A stretch of DNA of 64,000 bases, from NCBI GenBank assembly GCA_002633025.1, contig NMRB01000010.1, forward strand, positions 973,574 through 1,037,573. Reading direction: 5' to 3'. Below are positions 11,191-22,500 of the stretch, piece by piece. A program made the position numbers and the translations under genes. The notes under the pieces were generated by a model. The model saw only the letters and a list, made by a program, of their open reading frames with translations, had not been told where the DNA came from and did no database searches. The DNA comes from Notospermus geniculatus (Eukaryota; Nemertea; Pilidiophora; Heteronemertea; Lineidae). How positions within the stretch are numbered: the stretch's first letter is position 1; the number at the start of each line of letters is the position of its first letter.

Positions 11191-14100
11191 CAAAAAGGGC
11201 CAAGTAGCATCAGCTACTTAATCCGTTGCTAGAGTGTAGCTTAGGGTTAGGTTGGTTGCTGAAAAAAGGCAGGTTTCCCCACTTGGTATTGGTACAGTTG
11301 ATCCTAAGGGAAGGAGATTAAGTAGTCCTAGTGCCAAGTATGAGGCAGATGTAATTATGGACGACATGGCCATGGTCAACTCTGTATGAGGTCATTTTGA
11401 ATGAAATGAAGTACAGTTTAATCAGAAATACATTGGTGATTCACTTGATATGATTCTTGCTAGCTGTTAGCTGTTGTCTGTGGGCTCATGGCTGTTGATT
11501 TCAGATGACAGAAGGCTTTGGCTTCAAACAGATGCTTACAATGACATGACCGATGCAAATCTGGAATAACTACGGCTATATCTTTATTCTGTGACAGTGC
11601 AAAGGTCTGATTCCTGCTGTAACCATGAGAATCCAGAGGGGCGGTTGGGTTTGATTGCCTCACGTTATCCAGGTTTTTGGATGCCTAGCTGGCACAAGTG
11701 GCATCTATGTTTGTTAAGCCCATCAGGCCGATTTCAAACTGCAGTGAATTGATATCAGAGGTGGCTGGTTCAGAGGCATAAATCAACAATCATTCGAAAT
11801 ATTTTCAAAAATGGAGTGTTCCATCATAAGGAATGATGGTTTTCAGTAACACTCACTCAAATAACTCCATTGGTTCCAAAATTGGTCATAAGAATATAAT
11901 ACTCATGTAATGAATAACTTTGTAAATATTGGACTTTGATTGTCTATTATAATTATAGTACATGTATTTGTAAATATCAAGAAATTTCATTGTTTGTCTT
12001 TCTGCTTTAGATATGCTTGATGACAGTATCTGTCCATTTCTTATAATACCTACATGCCAATTTCAAACTGTGGTAACGTTATTTTGAAGTTGTGAACAAT
12101 ATAGGGTAATTAGATGTTCAAAATGTTTTAGAATTACAGCGATGTAGTGGAATTTTGTCTTCATCTTTATGCTTTATGTTGAGCGTCACCATTTCTTTGT
12201 GCAGAATAGTACATTTTAAACTTCTCAATGCTCTTGGCAAATGCATCTGAAAAAAGTGTCAGTACTCCTGGAAAGCGCTCCGTGAGAGCTTTCCAATGAA
12301 TACTTTTATGATAGGTTACAACATTCAGACTTGACAAGTATTGACAGAATGTGACCTCAGTAGTGGAATGGTAAATGAATGCCAGGAAATGTGATCAGAA
12401 TAGCTGCTTTGAGTAAGGTTGTTTATTGCTTAATATATACATACAGTTTGCACCAAAGTGTGCATCACACCAGCAGCTTCAAATCAGCCATCTGATTGAA
12501 GAGATTTGATTGGTGTGTCATGTGTTCGTTGTTCTTTATTATCAGGTTGACGTTCATATGAAACTGATTATTTTTATTCGCAGTATTAGTACCATAGTTT
12601 TTTTTATTTAGTTACCTAGTATGTACAGGTATGTACTAATGCAGTGCAATAGTGTTCTATTTCTCTGTTGTAGGTTTCTGTAGAATTCATACCCCTGGTT
12701 TAACTCATTGGCCTGAGTGCATACTGGTGCCAATTCTTTTATCCATTTTCTGTGCATGTCAATTTTATGTTCACCTTGCTCTGTGTGGATGTCAGTGATG
12801 TGAAAAACATTAATCCGGTGGTGCCAAATAGGCCAAAACAGAAATCCTAGATAAAATTGTGGCGTTATTGCTTGTGATAAACCAGATGACATTGGCAGGT
12901 CAATTTTGCGAACATGAAAAATCCTACCTAAAACTTTATCTATTTATCCAGTGAAAACTCCACAAGGTGCCTGCAATTGACTGTCATGAGTCACTTCTAT
13001 TATAGAAGAGATAAATTACATATAAATATGTGGAGTTGGAAGTGTTAGTAAGGAAGATGGAACCATGTCAAACCACATTTCTGTCGCTCCGAGTTATATG
13101 ACCACTGCCCATCCTAATATTATAATTGTTAAAGTCTTATTTACTCACTGGTGCCAAATTTTAGTGCAAAAGTGTCCCTTTTCAGTGTGTGTGGTAAATA
13201 TTGTTATCAGTTTACTAGGTGGCAAAGTCTACCCTTGGAGGAAAAAATTCCTCCAAGGTCTACCTTAGGCTTTTGTTTGTGTTCTGTTGTGTTTTCCCTT
13301 CAAAATGAAGTACGATGTAATACGCACATATAGGTGGAATCTTGGATGCCGAGGTCATACTTCATGTGGATGTACCTCTGGCTAAACTTTGTCTGTTTAT
13401 TCAACGTTATTTCAGCCTGAATCCAGCCGGTTTGGGAGCTTGAAAGATATACCTTTCTTCATATGATCTTGTTAAACCCTTTTTACCCTCTTCACTAGTC
13501 ATAAGTAGGATCCGTGTAGAAACTGTAGTTTTATGATAGACTGTTGCAGGTTTGAATAGGTTTTTGCCCCTCTTGGTGATAACCAACCCTAAAGCTCTGA
13601 TTGCTGTAGGTCAAGTCAGTGAAGGCAAGACTTGAATATATAACCACCCAAATTTCCAGTGATGCTGCCAGGTCATACTACAACAAGTAACTCCTGAGCA
13701 TTAAGCTGATACCAGGTATGCAGCATTGATAGAATCGCTTGGGCATAAGGTTCAATTGTATATCCCTGAATTGCTGCCTTTTGGCAAATCATGTCATTGT
13801 CTATTTTTTGCGGCTATGTGATATACTGTCTCAAGTCGCAGTCAGGCGCCTGTTGTGAATGACATATCTACATGTATAATACATTGGTAACAAATGGATG
13901 GGTATGTCAACCTAAACCTGACTGATTGTTGTGAGAAGGACCAGTGTGCTATGTTGATATACTGTTACTCTGAAAATAGACTTGAGAAACAGCAAAAAAA
14001 TGTCTAAAAAAATGTGATATTCTGTTTTTATTGCAGTCTGCCATCTCTTGGTATGTATAAGAGGTGATTTGTTGTACTCAGCTGCTCAGTGCAGAGTTCA

Positions 14101-14380
14101 GCTTATGAATTTGCTTGATTCTTGGAAAGTGTATAAGGAATATTCCAATGCAAAAATGAAATAAAACATTCAGAATATGAAAAACTTATCTTTGTTGAAT
14201 GAAATTAATTTCCTGCCTTGCTGATTTGAAATCAGCCGCTACTATATGCCAGTCATTGAAATCATGATTGCTGGCTCCCCAGTAGAATGCTGTAAGTACA
14301 TTATTACGGATGAATTGATAGTAAATGCATGCCTCCCCCTCCCCCAAGTTCAGTATTACCTGAAGTGGGGTGGGGCTTAT
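11191..14380 (+). other. TMEM63 3' UTR and intergenic sequence
   Basis: AT-rich sequence without a supportable gene follows the TMEM63 stop codon. A canonical AATAAA at 14160-14165 is a possible polyadenylation signal for a long 3' UTR, but nothing in the sequence proves the transcript extends that far. One ultra-short MITE lies at 13233. Confidence 0.4.
13233..13258. mobile_element. Ultra-short MITE (26 bp), 11-bp inverted repeats, 5-bp TSD
   Basis: Arms CCTTGGAGGAA and TTCCTCCAAGG are separated by only 4 bp. The flanks are identical 5-mers, TCTAC at 13228-13232 and 13259-13263. It has the same termini and TSD length as the element at 6231-6270. Confidence 0.6.
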
Positions 14381-14572
14381 CACAGGGACCTGACGCGAGA
14401 CAGTAGGGACGGTTGAGTTAGGGTTATAACCCGTAATTAGTGTTAATAGGGTTGTAACCCTCAATTAGGGTTAGGGTATCCCTAACCCTAATTGAGGGTT
14501 ACAACCCTAACCCTAATTACGGGTTATAACCCTAACTCAACCGTCCCTACTGTCTCGCGTCAGGTCCCTGTG
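14381..14572. mobile_element. 192-bp palindromic element with 7-bp TSD and telomere-like motifs
   Basis: The arms start CACAGGGACCTGACGCGAGA and pair almost end to end around a centre near 14478. The interior is rich in TTAGGG/CCCTAA-like words. GGGCTTA is present just left (14373-14379) and just right (14573-14579), consistent with a 7-bp target duplication. Its termini resemble those of the larger fold-back at 15375. Confidence 0.7.
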
Positions 14573-14579
14573 GGGCTTA

Positions 14580-14730
14580 GGCTGCTTTTCCACGAGACGT
14601 TTGCGGACGCGGTTTCGGTGGCGGGAGCGGGTGCGGGTGAAACAGCTAATGGGAAATACGTTGGATCGATTTTTTCCACCCGCGCCCGCCTCCTATTCCG
14701 CGCCCGCAAACGTCTCGTGGAAAAGCAGCC
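14580..14730. mobile_element. PIF/Harbinger-type MITE, TTA TSD
   Basis: Inverted repeats of about 33 bp start GGCTGCTTTTCCACGAGACG and end with the complement at 14730. TTA flanks both sides (14577-14579, 14731-14733), the three-base target duplication usual for PIF/Harbinger. There is no transposase. It abuts the preceding palindrome. Confidence 0.65.
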
Positions 14731-14733
14731 TTA

Positions 14734-15367
14734 TGGTGGGCACCCGCCGAGTTTGGCAGTGGAAACATCGGTAAACAAACGCACGTGGTCCTGTTACTAA
14801 AAATAACCGCGCCCCGCGAAATCTCGCGAGAGGTCGCCACGATCGCAATTTCATGAATTTGGCAGAACTTCGCAAACTTTCTAAAAACTTTTTAGAAAGC
14901 GATTTTATTTTCGTCCAGTTGCTCTTTTCTTTTATTTCATCGATTCATACGATAAATAAACGACTGAAGATAAAAACAGTACATTGATTTCAACTTTTGT
15001 ACGCAGTATTTACGAAATTTTTTGCTCTGAACTTGGCTGGTCTCTCGCGGCACTTCTCAGCTCAGCTGTCGTCTGTCTGACGTCTGCGTGCGTGGCGTGA
15101 GTGCTTGCACGTGTGTGCACTGCCGCCACTCAGCCGTGTCGATGTCAGCTGAGTTGCACGCCACACACTTGCCAAGTAATGTAGTAAGCGCTAGCGGTGC
15201 GTTGCACCATAGAAAGATAACTTAGTGAAAATTTTGTAAATTTTCTTGAATTTCAGTTTCCTAAGCTAGGACGTCTGACACTGACAGTGTCGTCCACAGT
15301 GAGTGTGACTGTGACTGTCTCTTGTCATGACATCGAGTCATTTGAGTGTCACTGTGTCAGCAGCAGT
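14734..15367. other. Intergenic sequence upstream of the channel gene
   Basis: No gene recognised. The part from 15050 to 15360 is relatively rich in GTCTG and CGTG words and could be promoter or 5' UTR of the channel gene, although a 728-bp fold-back element separates it from the start codon. Confidence 0.3.
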
Positions 15368-15374
15368 GTGTGAT

Positions 15375-16102
15375 CACAGGAACTTGTACCGTTAATTACG
15401 GGGGTCCTACCCCCTATATATATAATACAGACAAGGAATGAAACACCTGCCTTTTCCTGTACATGAATAGGAATGATCCGATGTCCCGTCGATTAAACAC
15501 CGTTTTCACGGTCATATTCACTTTTAATCCACAAACAATGGCGTTCTAATCCATCCATACAAACCAAACATTCATATCAACACATTGGTTTTACCATCAA
15601 CGGGTGATTTCACATAATTTCAACACAAAATATCCAGAATTTTCGAAAAATTGACACAAGAAACTCGCGAACTTCAGAACGAGGCTCAACAGGCAGCGCC
15701 GCCACAAAACACGGCGGCTTACGAAAACAACCCAGTTGCTATTCACTGATTGTTTTCGTAAGCCGCCGTGTTTTGTGGCGGCGCTGCCTGTTGAGCCTCG
15801 TTCTGAAGTTCGCGAGGTTCTTGTGTCAATTTTTCGAAAATTCTGGATATTTTGTGTTGAAATTATGTGAAATCACCCGTTGATGGTAAAACCAATGTGT
15901 TGATATGAATGTTTGGTTTGTATGGATGGATTAGAACGCCATTGTTTGTGGATTAAAAGTGAATATGACCGTGAAAACGGTGTTTAATCGACGGGACATC
16001 GGATCATTCCTATTCATGTACAGGAAAAGGCAGGTGTTTCATTCCTTGTCTGTATATATATAGGGGGTAGGACCCCCGTAATTAACGGTACAAGTTCCTG
16101 TG
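15375..16102. mobile_element. 728-bp fold-back element with 7-bp TSD
   Basis: Two near-perfect arms of about 355 bp (15375-15730 and 15750-16102) surround a 19-bp loop. The termini start CACAGGAACTTGTACCG. Perfect 7-bp direct repeats GTGTGAT flank it at 15368-15374 and 16103-16109. It has no ORF, so it is non-autonomous. The terminal CACAGG and the TSD length match the 192-bp palindrome at 14381. It sits about 430 bp upstream of the channel start codon. Confidence 0.85.
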
Positions 16103-16532
16103 GTGTGATTGACGTGTCGGTCAGGCCAGGGGCTGATTTGAAGTGAAGAGCATACAAACATAACACTCGTGACTCGCAGGACTGAGGATGTGCTCAGCAA
16201 GTCACAGCATGGACACAGCAGAAGCAGTGACCAGTTCGTGACAGTTGATGAATGAAGTGCAAGTGGATAAGCATCACACTATCATACAGTGTAGGCTACA
16301 GTACAGTAGCCCTAACTGGGGATGGGCTGCTAGCTGTCATCAAAGTCAACAATGACTGTCACTGCGATTGCTGAGAGAGGAAGGGCCAAATATGCAAACA
16401 ACTTTATAAGACACGAGCCATGAAATCCTGTTGTGGTACTTAACAATATGATCATCTTGTTGCTGTTGATGAGGAATTGATAATTTGAAGAGAAGGAATT
16501 TGTGTATATTTCTCCCAACTTCATCGCTCAGA

Positions 16533-19500
16533 ATGGATTCACGGCCATCCTCTTCTAAAATCACTAAAGTGATACAAGTAGAATGTGCACTAGAGATTTC
16601 AGAGTCCCCTTCAGACCATCATAGCTCTGAAGAAAAGACTTCGGATGAAGTACATGTATTGCCTGATATTCCGATAGAAAATGAACAGGTTTCAGGGTTA
16701 AAACGGTTGTCAAAGTTACCAAATCAGGACAGTCAGGATAGTGGAACTGGTGGAAGTTTGGAAAACTCGAATGAGTCTTTGAAAGATGTCAACTTAGTAA
16801 GACAAAGTAGTGTCAGTAGCTATAAGGATGTGTTTGATGCTGCAGCTCTGGCTAGTAATATGCCAAAACCGTTGTATATATCGGAATCGGAATCTCAAGC
16901 AGACAGTGCAAAGGATGTTGAGGACAAGAATGGTAATGAGTCCCACTCATGTCATTCAAGCCTAACTGATCTTCAGGTACAGAGTCCGCAAACTGTCTCA
17001 GATTGGGTGGAACTTGTGCCAATGGTTATCGCTGCCAGTGAAGAGAAGGTGAAACTGGAAAGACTTGGTAGTGGGCGGGGCACAGGTCCAGAATCGGCAG
17101 ACAACACAAAATTGCCTGGTCCACCTAGTATTCAAGTGGGAGGTTTCTTAGGAACTTCAAATGGCAGTTCAGGAAGAACGGAGTTTTCAGTTGGTCCTTT
17201 AGATTGTGAGGATGGATTGACCATAGAAGTGCCACAGATAGGAAACTCTGTTAGTCACAAATTTCAAAACAAGGTGGAGCCTTTTGTTGATAAGGATGAT
17301 GACAGCAGTGTTGAGAAACAAAAACCTTTCAAACATAAAGAGCCACATTTGTTAAGCGGAGGATGGAGATCTTCATTGGAAAATTTAGGAACCCTAGGAT
17401 TACTGATGCCTGTTATTCCATTGGTACCAGAGGTACGCCAGGTAGGTTTGCCATTTAGCTTTCAATCCAAACAAATACAGCCGATCACAGATCAGGGCCG
17501 ACCGAATCGAAACTCCGATAGCACTAACAGGGCCTAACAGAGAAACTCTTTAATGGTAAAAGGCATTGCATACCTCTCTGTTAGGCACTGTTAGTGCTAT
17601 CGGAGTTTCGATTCGGTCGGCCCTGATCTTTTACTAGCTGCTGTGTGTTGTGTGGCATGGTCGCTTATAAAATGTTGCTCCATTTGAGAGGCCAGTGAGG
17701 ATGGAATTCATCAAGGATGTTATCCCTGTCGTGAAATTCAGCAGCCCAATGTTCTCCTAGTCTCTGAGATTTATATTTTTTTCATTTCAGGCAGAGACAC
17801 TGTCTAATAGACTCAAACTCCTGCAGGAAGATAATTGTGATCTTATCTTGGCTGCTGCTCACATCGATGATGCACTAAAGGGCAGGTGAGTCATACTCCT
17901 CCCCACCAATCAAAAGCTGAGCAGTCAAGGTCTGAAGCTCACAAAAGCACTGTATTGAAGGTCATCCATCTGTGCCACTCTGTCAAAAGCCCTGATTTGC
18001 CAGGACATTCAATATACACCTAATCCATGGCAGAAAAACTTATTGGTAGTTTTCATGATCCTCCTGACTTCATGGTTTTCCTTATTTCAGGGGAACGTAT
18101 GGAAAAGCCAGGAGTCTTTTCAAGTCAAAAGCCCTACAGCGAGTGTTCAAGATAATAGATAGTAGATGGTATCGCTGGATCTTGTTTCTCACCATCTTGA
18201 CACATAGCCTTCTTGTTGTATTTGAACCAACACAAGTTCACATTCTCCCTGGACAGTAAGTTGGCTAGTTCATTCCTTTCCCATCATGGCCATTGTCTCA
18301 TGTCATGTCAGTTTCACTTTAAAGTTTAATTGGAAGAACTGTAGTGCGCTTCATAAACTTTATCATAAAATATGTAGTATTTAGTTTCATACAGTGCCCA
18401 TTTGTTTCTGAAGACAACATTTCATTCACAACTCAAACTGGTCCTAATCTGTCCGTATCACTTTATTTTTAGAATGCATCCTGCTGTAATCGCCCTGGAG
18501 ATTGTCTGTGTAACAATATATATCGTTGATGTTGTTCTCAACTTACACTTCTATTCATGGAAATGGTTCTGGCACAAAGAGGAGAACTTATTCTTGAGGT
18601 ATTGGTCTTGTGAACTATCGCTGCTGGACATGTCTGCGACTTAAGGTTTCCTTCAAAGTCTTGCCTGAACTTTCTGCACTCTTCATCTAGTCCATAATTG
18701 TCTTTTTGGGGCTGTGCGAAGTTACTCCAATAAAGAGTGCGTACATGTACATGTATATCTGTAAGTGTCATCCTCAGCTACCGTATGTTCATGTTAACCT
18801 TATGTGTCATTGGTGGTTATGTCTGTAGTTTGAATTTTTTTAAATTTCAGGGCAGAATTTGTGCTGGTGTGTATGTTCATTGTTGACTTGATCATGCTTG
18901 GCATCCAAGAAGCATTAGCAATGGTAAGTTTGAAAAATCTAAGTTTTACATTTGAAATTACTGATTTTGTCTTGCTGCAAATTTTGACTGTTCTTTTGGA
19001 TATATCAATTCTAAAAGGAATTTGCATTACTCAGTTGGGTAATACTCAAGATACGTATTACTTAACATTGCCACAAAGATATATGGACTATCTGCAAAAA
19101 ATGTTGTCCTGACGTAACTTAGTAAGGTCAACCTGATGAGAAATCTTGTTCATGTCTCTCATAGAGCACTTTCTCTTCTACTATTGTCCTGCAAATTATG
19201 TGTTAATTGATACTTTCCAACTTTTAAAGCCCATTCGTCTTACGAGTAAGTAATCCTCAACATGTGCACTTTTCATTTGTACTTGTAGGCTTGCAGTCTG
19301 TATTGCTGTTGCATCTTAACTGCTTGCATGGCGAGAGTAGGTTACACATCAATGTTTGTGAAGAATGTCTGTGTCTCTGGAACTGGGCATTGCTTTGGCA
19401 TGCTTCTTGATTTGAGAGAATCGAACGTAGATACAAGTACTTAGATGAAAATACAGTGTAGATGTACATGTAGGAGAATCTTTGAGTGGATCTAAGTTGT

Positions 19501-22500
19501 GGGACAAGGTGCAGGTGTCAATGATCTCCTTGCTCGTTCTGGTCTTCTCTGATTGAACTCATACTGTCTAGCTATTACTGTTATTTTGTAAGATTTTGCT
19601 TTGTTTTCTGTGGGCAAGTACTTGCTTTTTGTCATGGATGAACTTTCTCTCTGTTACCCTTGTGTTCCTCCCTTCGCCCTTTTGAAAGTCGACATTGATC
19701 CTTGTCATAAAGTCAAAAGATGTAAATAAGGAATCTTTGATGGAGATTGCCTGAACTTGTAATTACAGTTAGAACAAGGTATCAGCTGGTGACAGCTTCT
19801 GTAGGATGCTCCTCCTCTCAAAATTGTTGATTTCTTCTTCAGAGATTAGCACAGCCTTTCCGTTTATTGCGTCCATTCTTGATTGTGTGCAAAGCCAAGA
19901 ATATCGCACACATGTTTGAAGTCAGCATATCAATAGCGATGAGTTTGGGCAAGGTAAGAAATCTAAGGTTCTGGAGACTGTCATCAGTCATCTGGTGTCC
20001 TGAGGCTGTCCACCCAGGATGGCAGCCAACGGTGTCATATCACCTTTAGCCCCAGAACCTATTGCTTTTGACAGTATTAGGACCAAAACCATGGCTATTG
20101 GTCTTTGTGTGATCTTATAAGGGTGCATTTTCTCTTAGGCTGCAGAATATCTGTGATAATCATTGGCAGTGATGAAAATGATTGATACCTCTTCCTTTTA
20201 GGCTTTATTCGTCATGTTAGCATTCCTGTTGGTGTTCTCAGCGATAGGCGTCCATCTCTTCATGGATGACTACACCTTCACGAGTTGTGAAAGTACAAAT
20301 CTACAAGAGAACTCCACCGAATGCCAGCAGTTTGAGGCACATTATAGTGGGTAAGACACACTATTCCCGTAATCGATCCACACTAACACTCGTAGAAAAA
20401 CGATTTACAATGGTTGTTAATACACCATATAAGAAGTGAAAGCGATGGCAAGACTTAGGCTTGGGTAGACACAGATCGAACTGGTAGTGAAGAACACTTG
20501 TTGCAGCATTCCTTGATTCCATTCCCAATGCTCTTGAGTATTTGGATCAGAATGGCATTCATGTGTATTCTGTATTCTTCATGTATGTTGTTTTCCTGAT
20601 AGCCCTAACTTTACCCTTGTAGTAACCCATCTAACGACATAACATGTGGGTGTAGAAACCTCTCCTCTACATACATAGGGTATGTATACATATTTAGACC
20701 CTGGCGACTAATCTGACAATTAACCATTAACATAACTGCATGAGTGGCTGTGGAAGTGGAATGAACCTGTGATGTTCAAACTACATGTACATTTAAACTG
20801 TATCTTTTCTATTTCAGTGTGTACAATAATGTTGGACTTGGAGTAATCCGTTTATTTGTCTTGCTGACAACTGAAAATTACCCTGTAAGTCTCCCCTTTC
20901 TTCAGTCGTGTCCTAGCTGTTTTAGTGAAACTGCTGCTGTGGCACAATAACAATTTGTGCAACCAAAATCATAAACTAATTTTATTCATTTTGTCCAATG
21001 CCTGTGCTGCTTTAATTATAAAACACTTAGTAATTCTCAGATCGTTCTCTGATTTCAGGACTTCATGTTACCAACTTTCAAACGCAACAATTTCAATTTT
21101 ATCTACTTTGGACTTTTCCTCTATGCTGGTGTCTTCTTCTTGACTCCCATTCTTGTCGCCATTATCGTCGACAGGTACTGGTAAGTACCAAATACTTGTC
21201 TCTAAAACTTCATGTCGATCTTTGATCAGCCTCCAGTGATAGCAAATGGTGAGATCTGTGACCCAACAAGGTATGGTGGCCTACACTGAAGTGTCTGTAC
21301 TGCTTAAACCAAGTCGATGCCTTCAGGTTCTTATTGTAAAGAAGACAATTGTCTTTCCAGGAAAGTTGCCAAACTTCATGTGAAGAAGGAAAGGTCAAGG
21401 GAACGCAAGGAGTTGGCAAAAGCTTGGAACATCTTGGATGCATTTGATGAAGGTGCATTACAGATTAATGACCCCAAAATCCACACTTTGCTCCAAATTA
21501 TCAGACCAGAGGTAAGGGCAAATCATTTGATTTCAATCTTAAATTTGATTGAATCATGAGGCATAGATTCCCCATGTAGTATTGAGTGTTTTGTGCGTTA
21601 AGGTGTAGAGCCCTAAAAGGAACTTCGTGCTGTTGAAAATTGCTCTCTCCCAATGGTGGAGTACCGGTGTTTTTGATTTGTGTCTTTTCAGCTCAATGAA
21701 GAAGAAATCCATATCTTAATAGATTACATCGATGAAGATGGAGACGGCGAAATTGACACTTTTGAATGGACCACGAGGCTAACTGACGCCCTTCAGTACT
21801 CGTTTGCACAAGAGCGTGCTGAGGAAAAGCTCCTGAACGTGAGGTTTTATCCAATGTATTGGCCGCCTATCACTAATACACTTTCACTTACGTCCATCTG
21901 AGTTGTCAGCCTTGCATTCAGTCATTGTAAGCCATTCCCTTGTCTTAAGGCATTCATGCTTATTTCAGTTTTGGAGGCTTGTGGTACATCAGTGCAGTGA
22001 GTGCTTTCAGTTGGCCCTACTAGGGAAAAGGATGTACCGGTATCTGACTGTGGTTTCTATTCTTCAGGCCCCTCCACGCTCAAAGCTTGCTGAAAAACTG
22101 CACAGATTCCTTCACAAGTCAGCTGTGTCCAGAGGGATTATTCTCCTGGTGGTCATTTACCTGTAAGTACCGTATGTTTTGGTACAGATTTGGCTCACCC
22201 TTCAATCTGCAATGTCCATCAGAAGAGAGTGAACTGAACTGCGTGATAGGAATTCCTTTGCTGTTATCTTGGTGGTTGGATGAGGATTTTCTAACTTGTG
22301 AATTTCTGTACATGTATTTCAGATTGCTGTTCTTCATACACTGGGCCAATATGCCCTCAGCTGCTATTTTAGCCATTCATGTTTTGAAGTCGGTGATTTC
22401 GATGCTATTTTTGGTGAGTGTTGAATGAAAACCAAATGATAATGTTCATCGTTTGAAGAGTTCGCATCCCTTTTCAGTTGGAACTTTCTGTGAATTTAAC

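Noticed and set aside
14186-14800. Mirror-image ORFs on both strands starting MRVTTL-TLITGYNPNSTVPTVSRQVPV
   Set aside because: They read the two arms of the 192-bp palindrome and the following MITE in opposite directions, so they are by-products of inverted repeats.
16485-16532. Upstream extension of the channel N-terminus
   Set aside because: The frame is open but begins with TTG; the first ATG in frame is 16533 with a strong context.
21903-22428. ORFs reading MSALHSVIVSH and MLKNCTDSFTSQ
   Set aside because: They combine introns with out-of-frame exon 12 and 13 sequence; the true frame is AAP-type PPRSKLAEKLHRF and LLFFIHWANMP.
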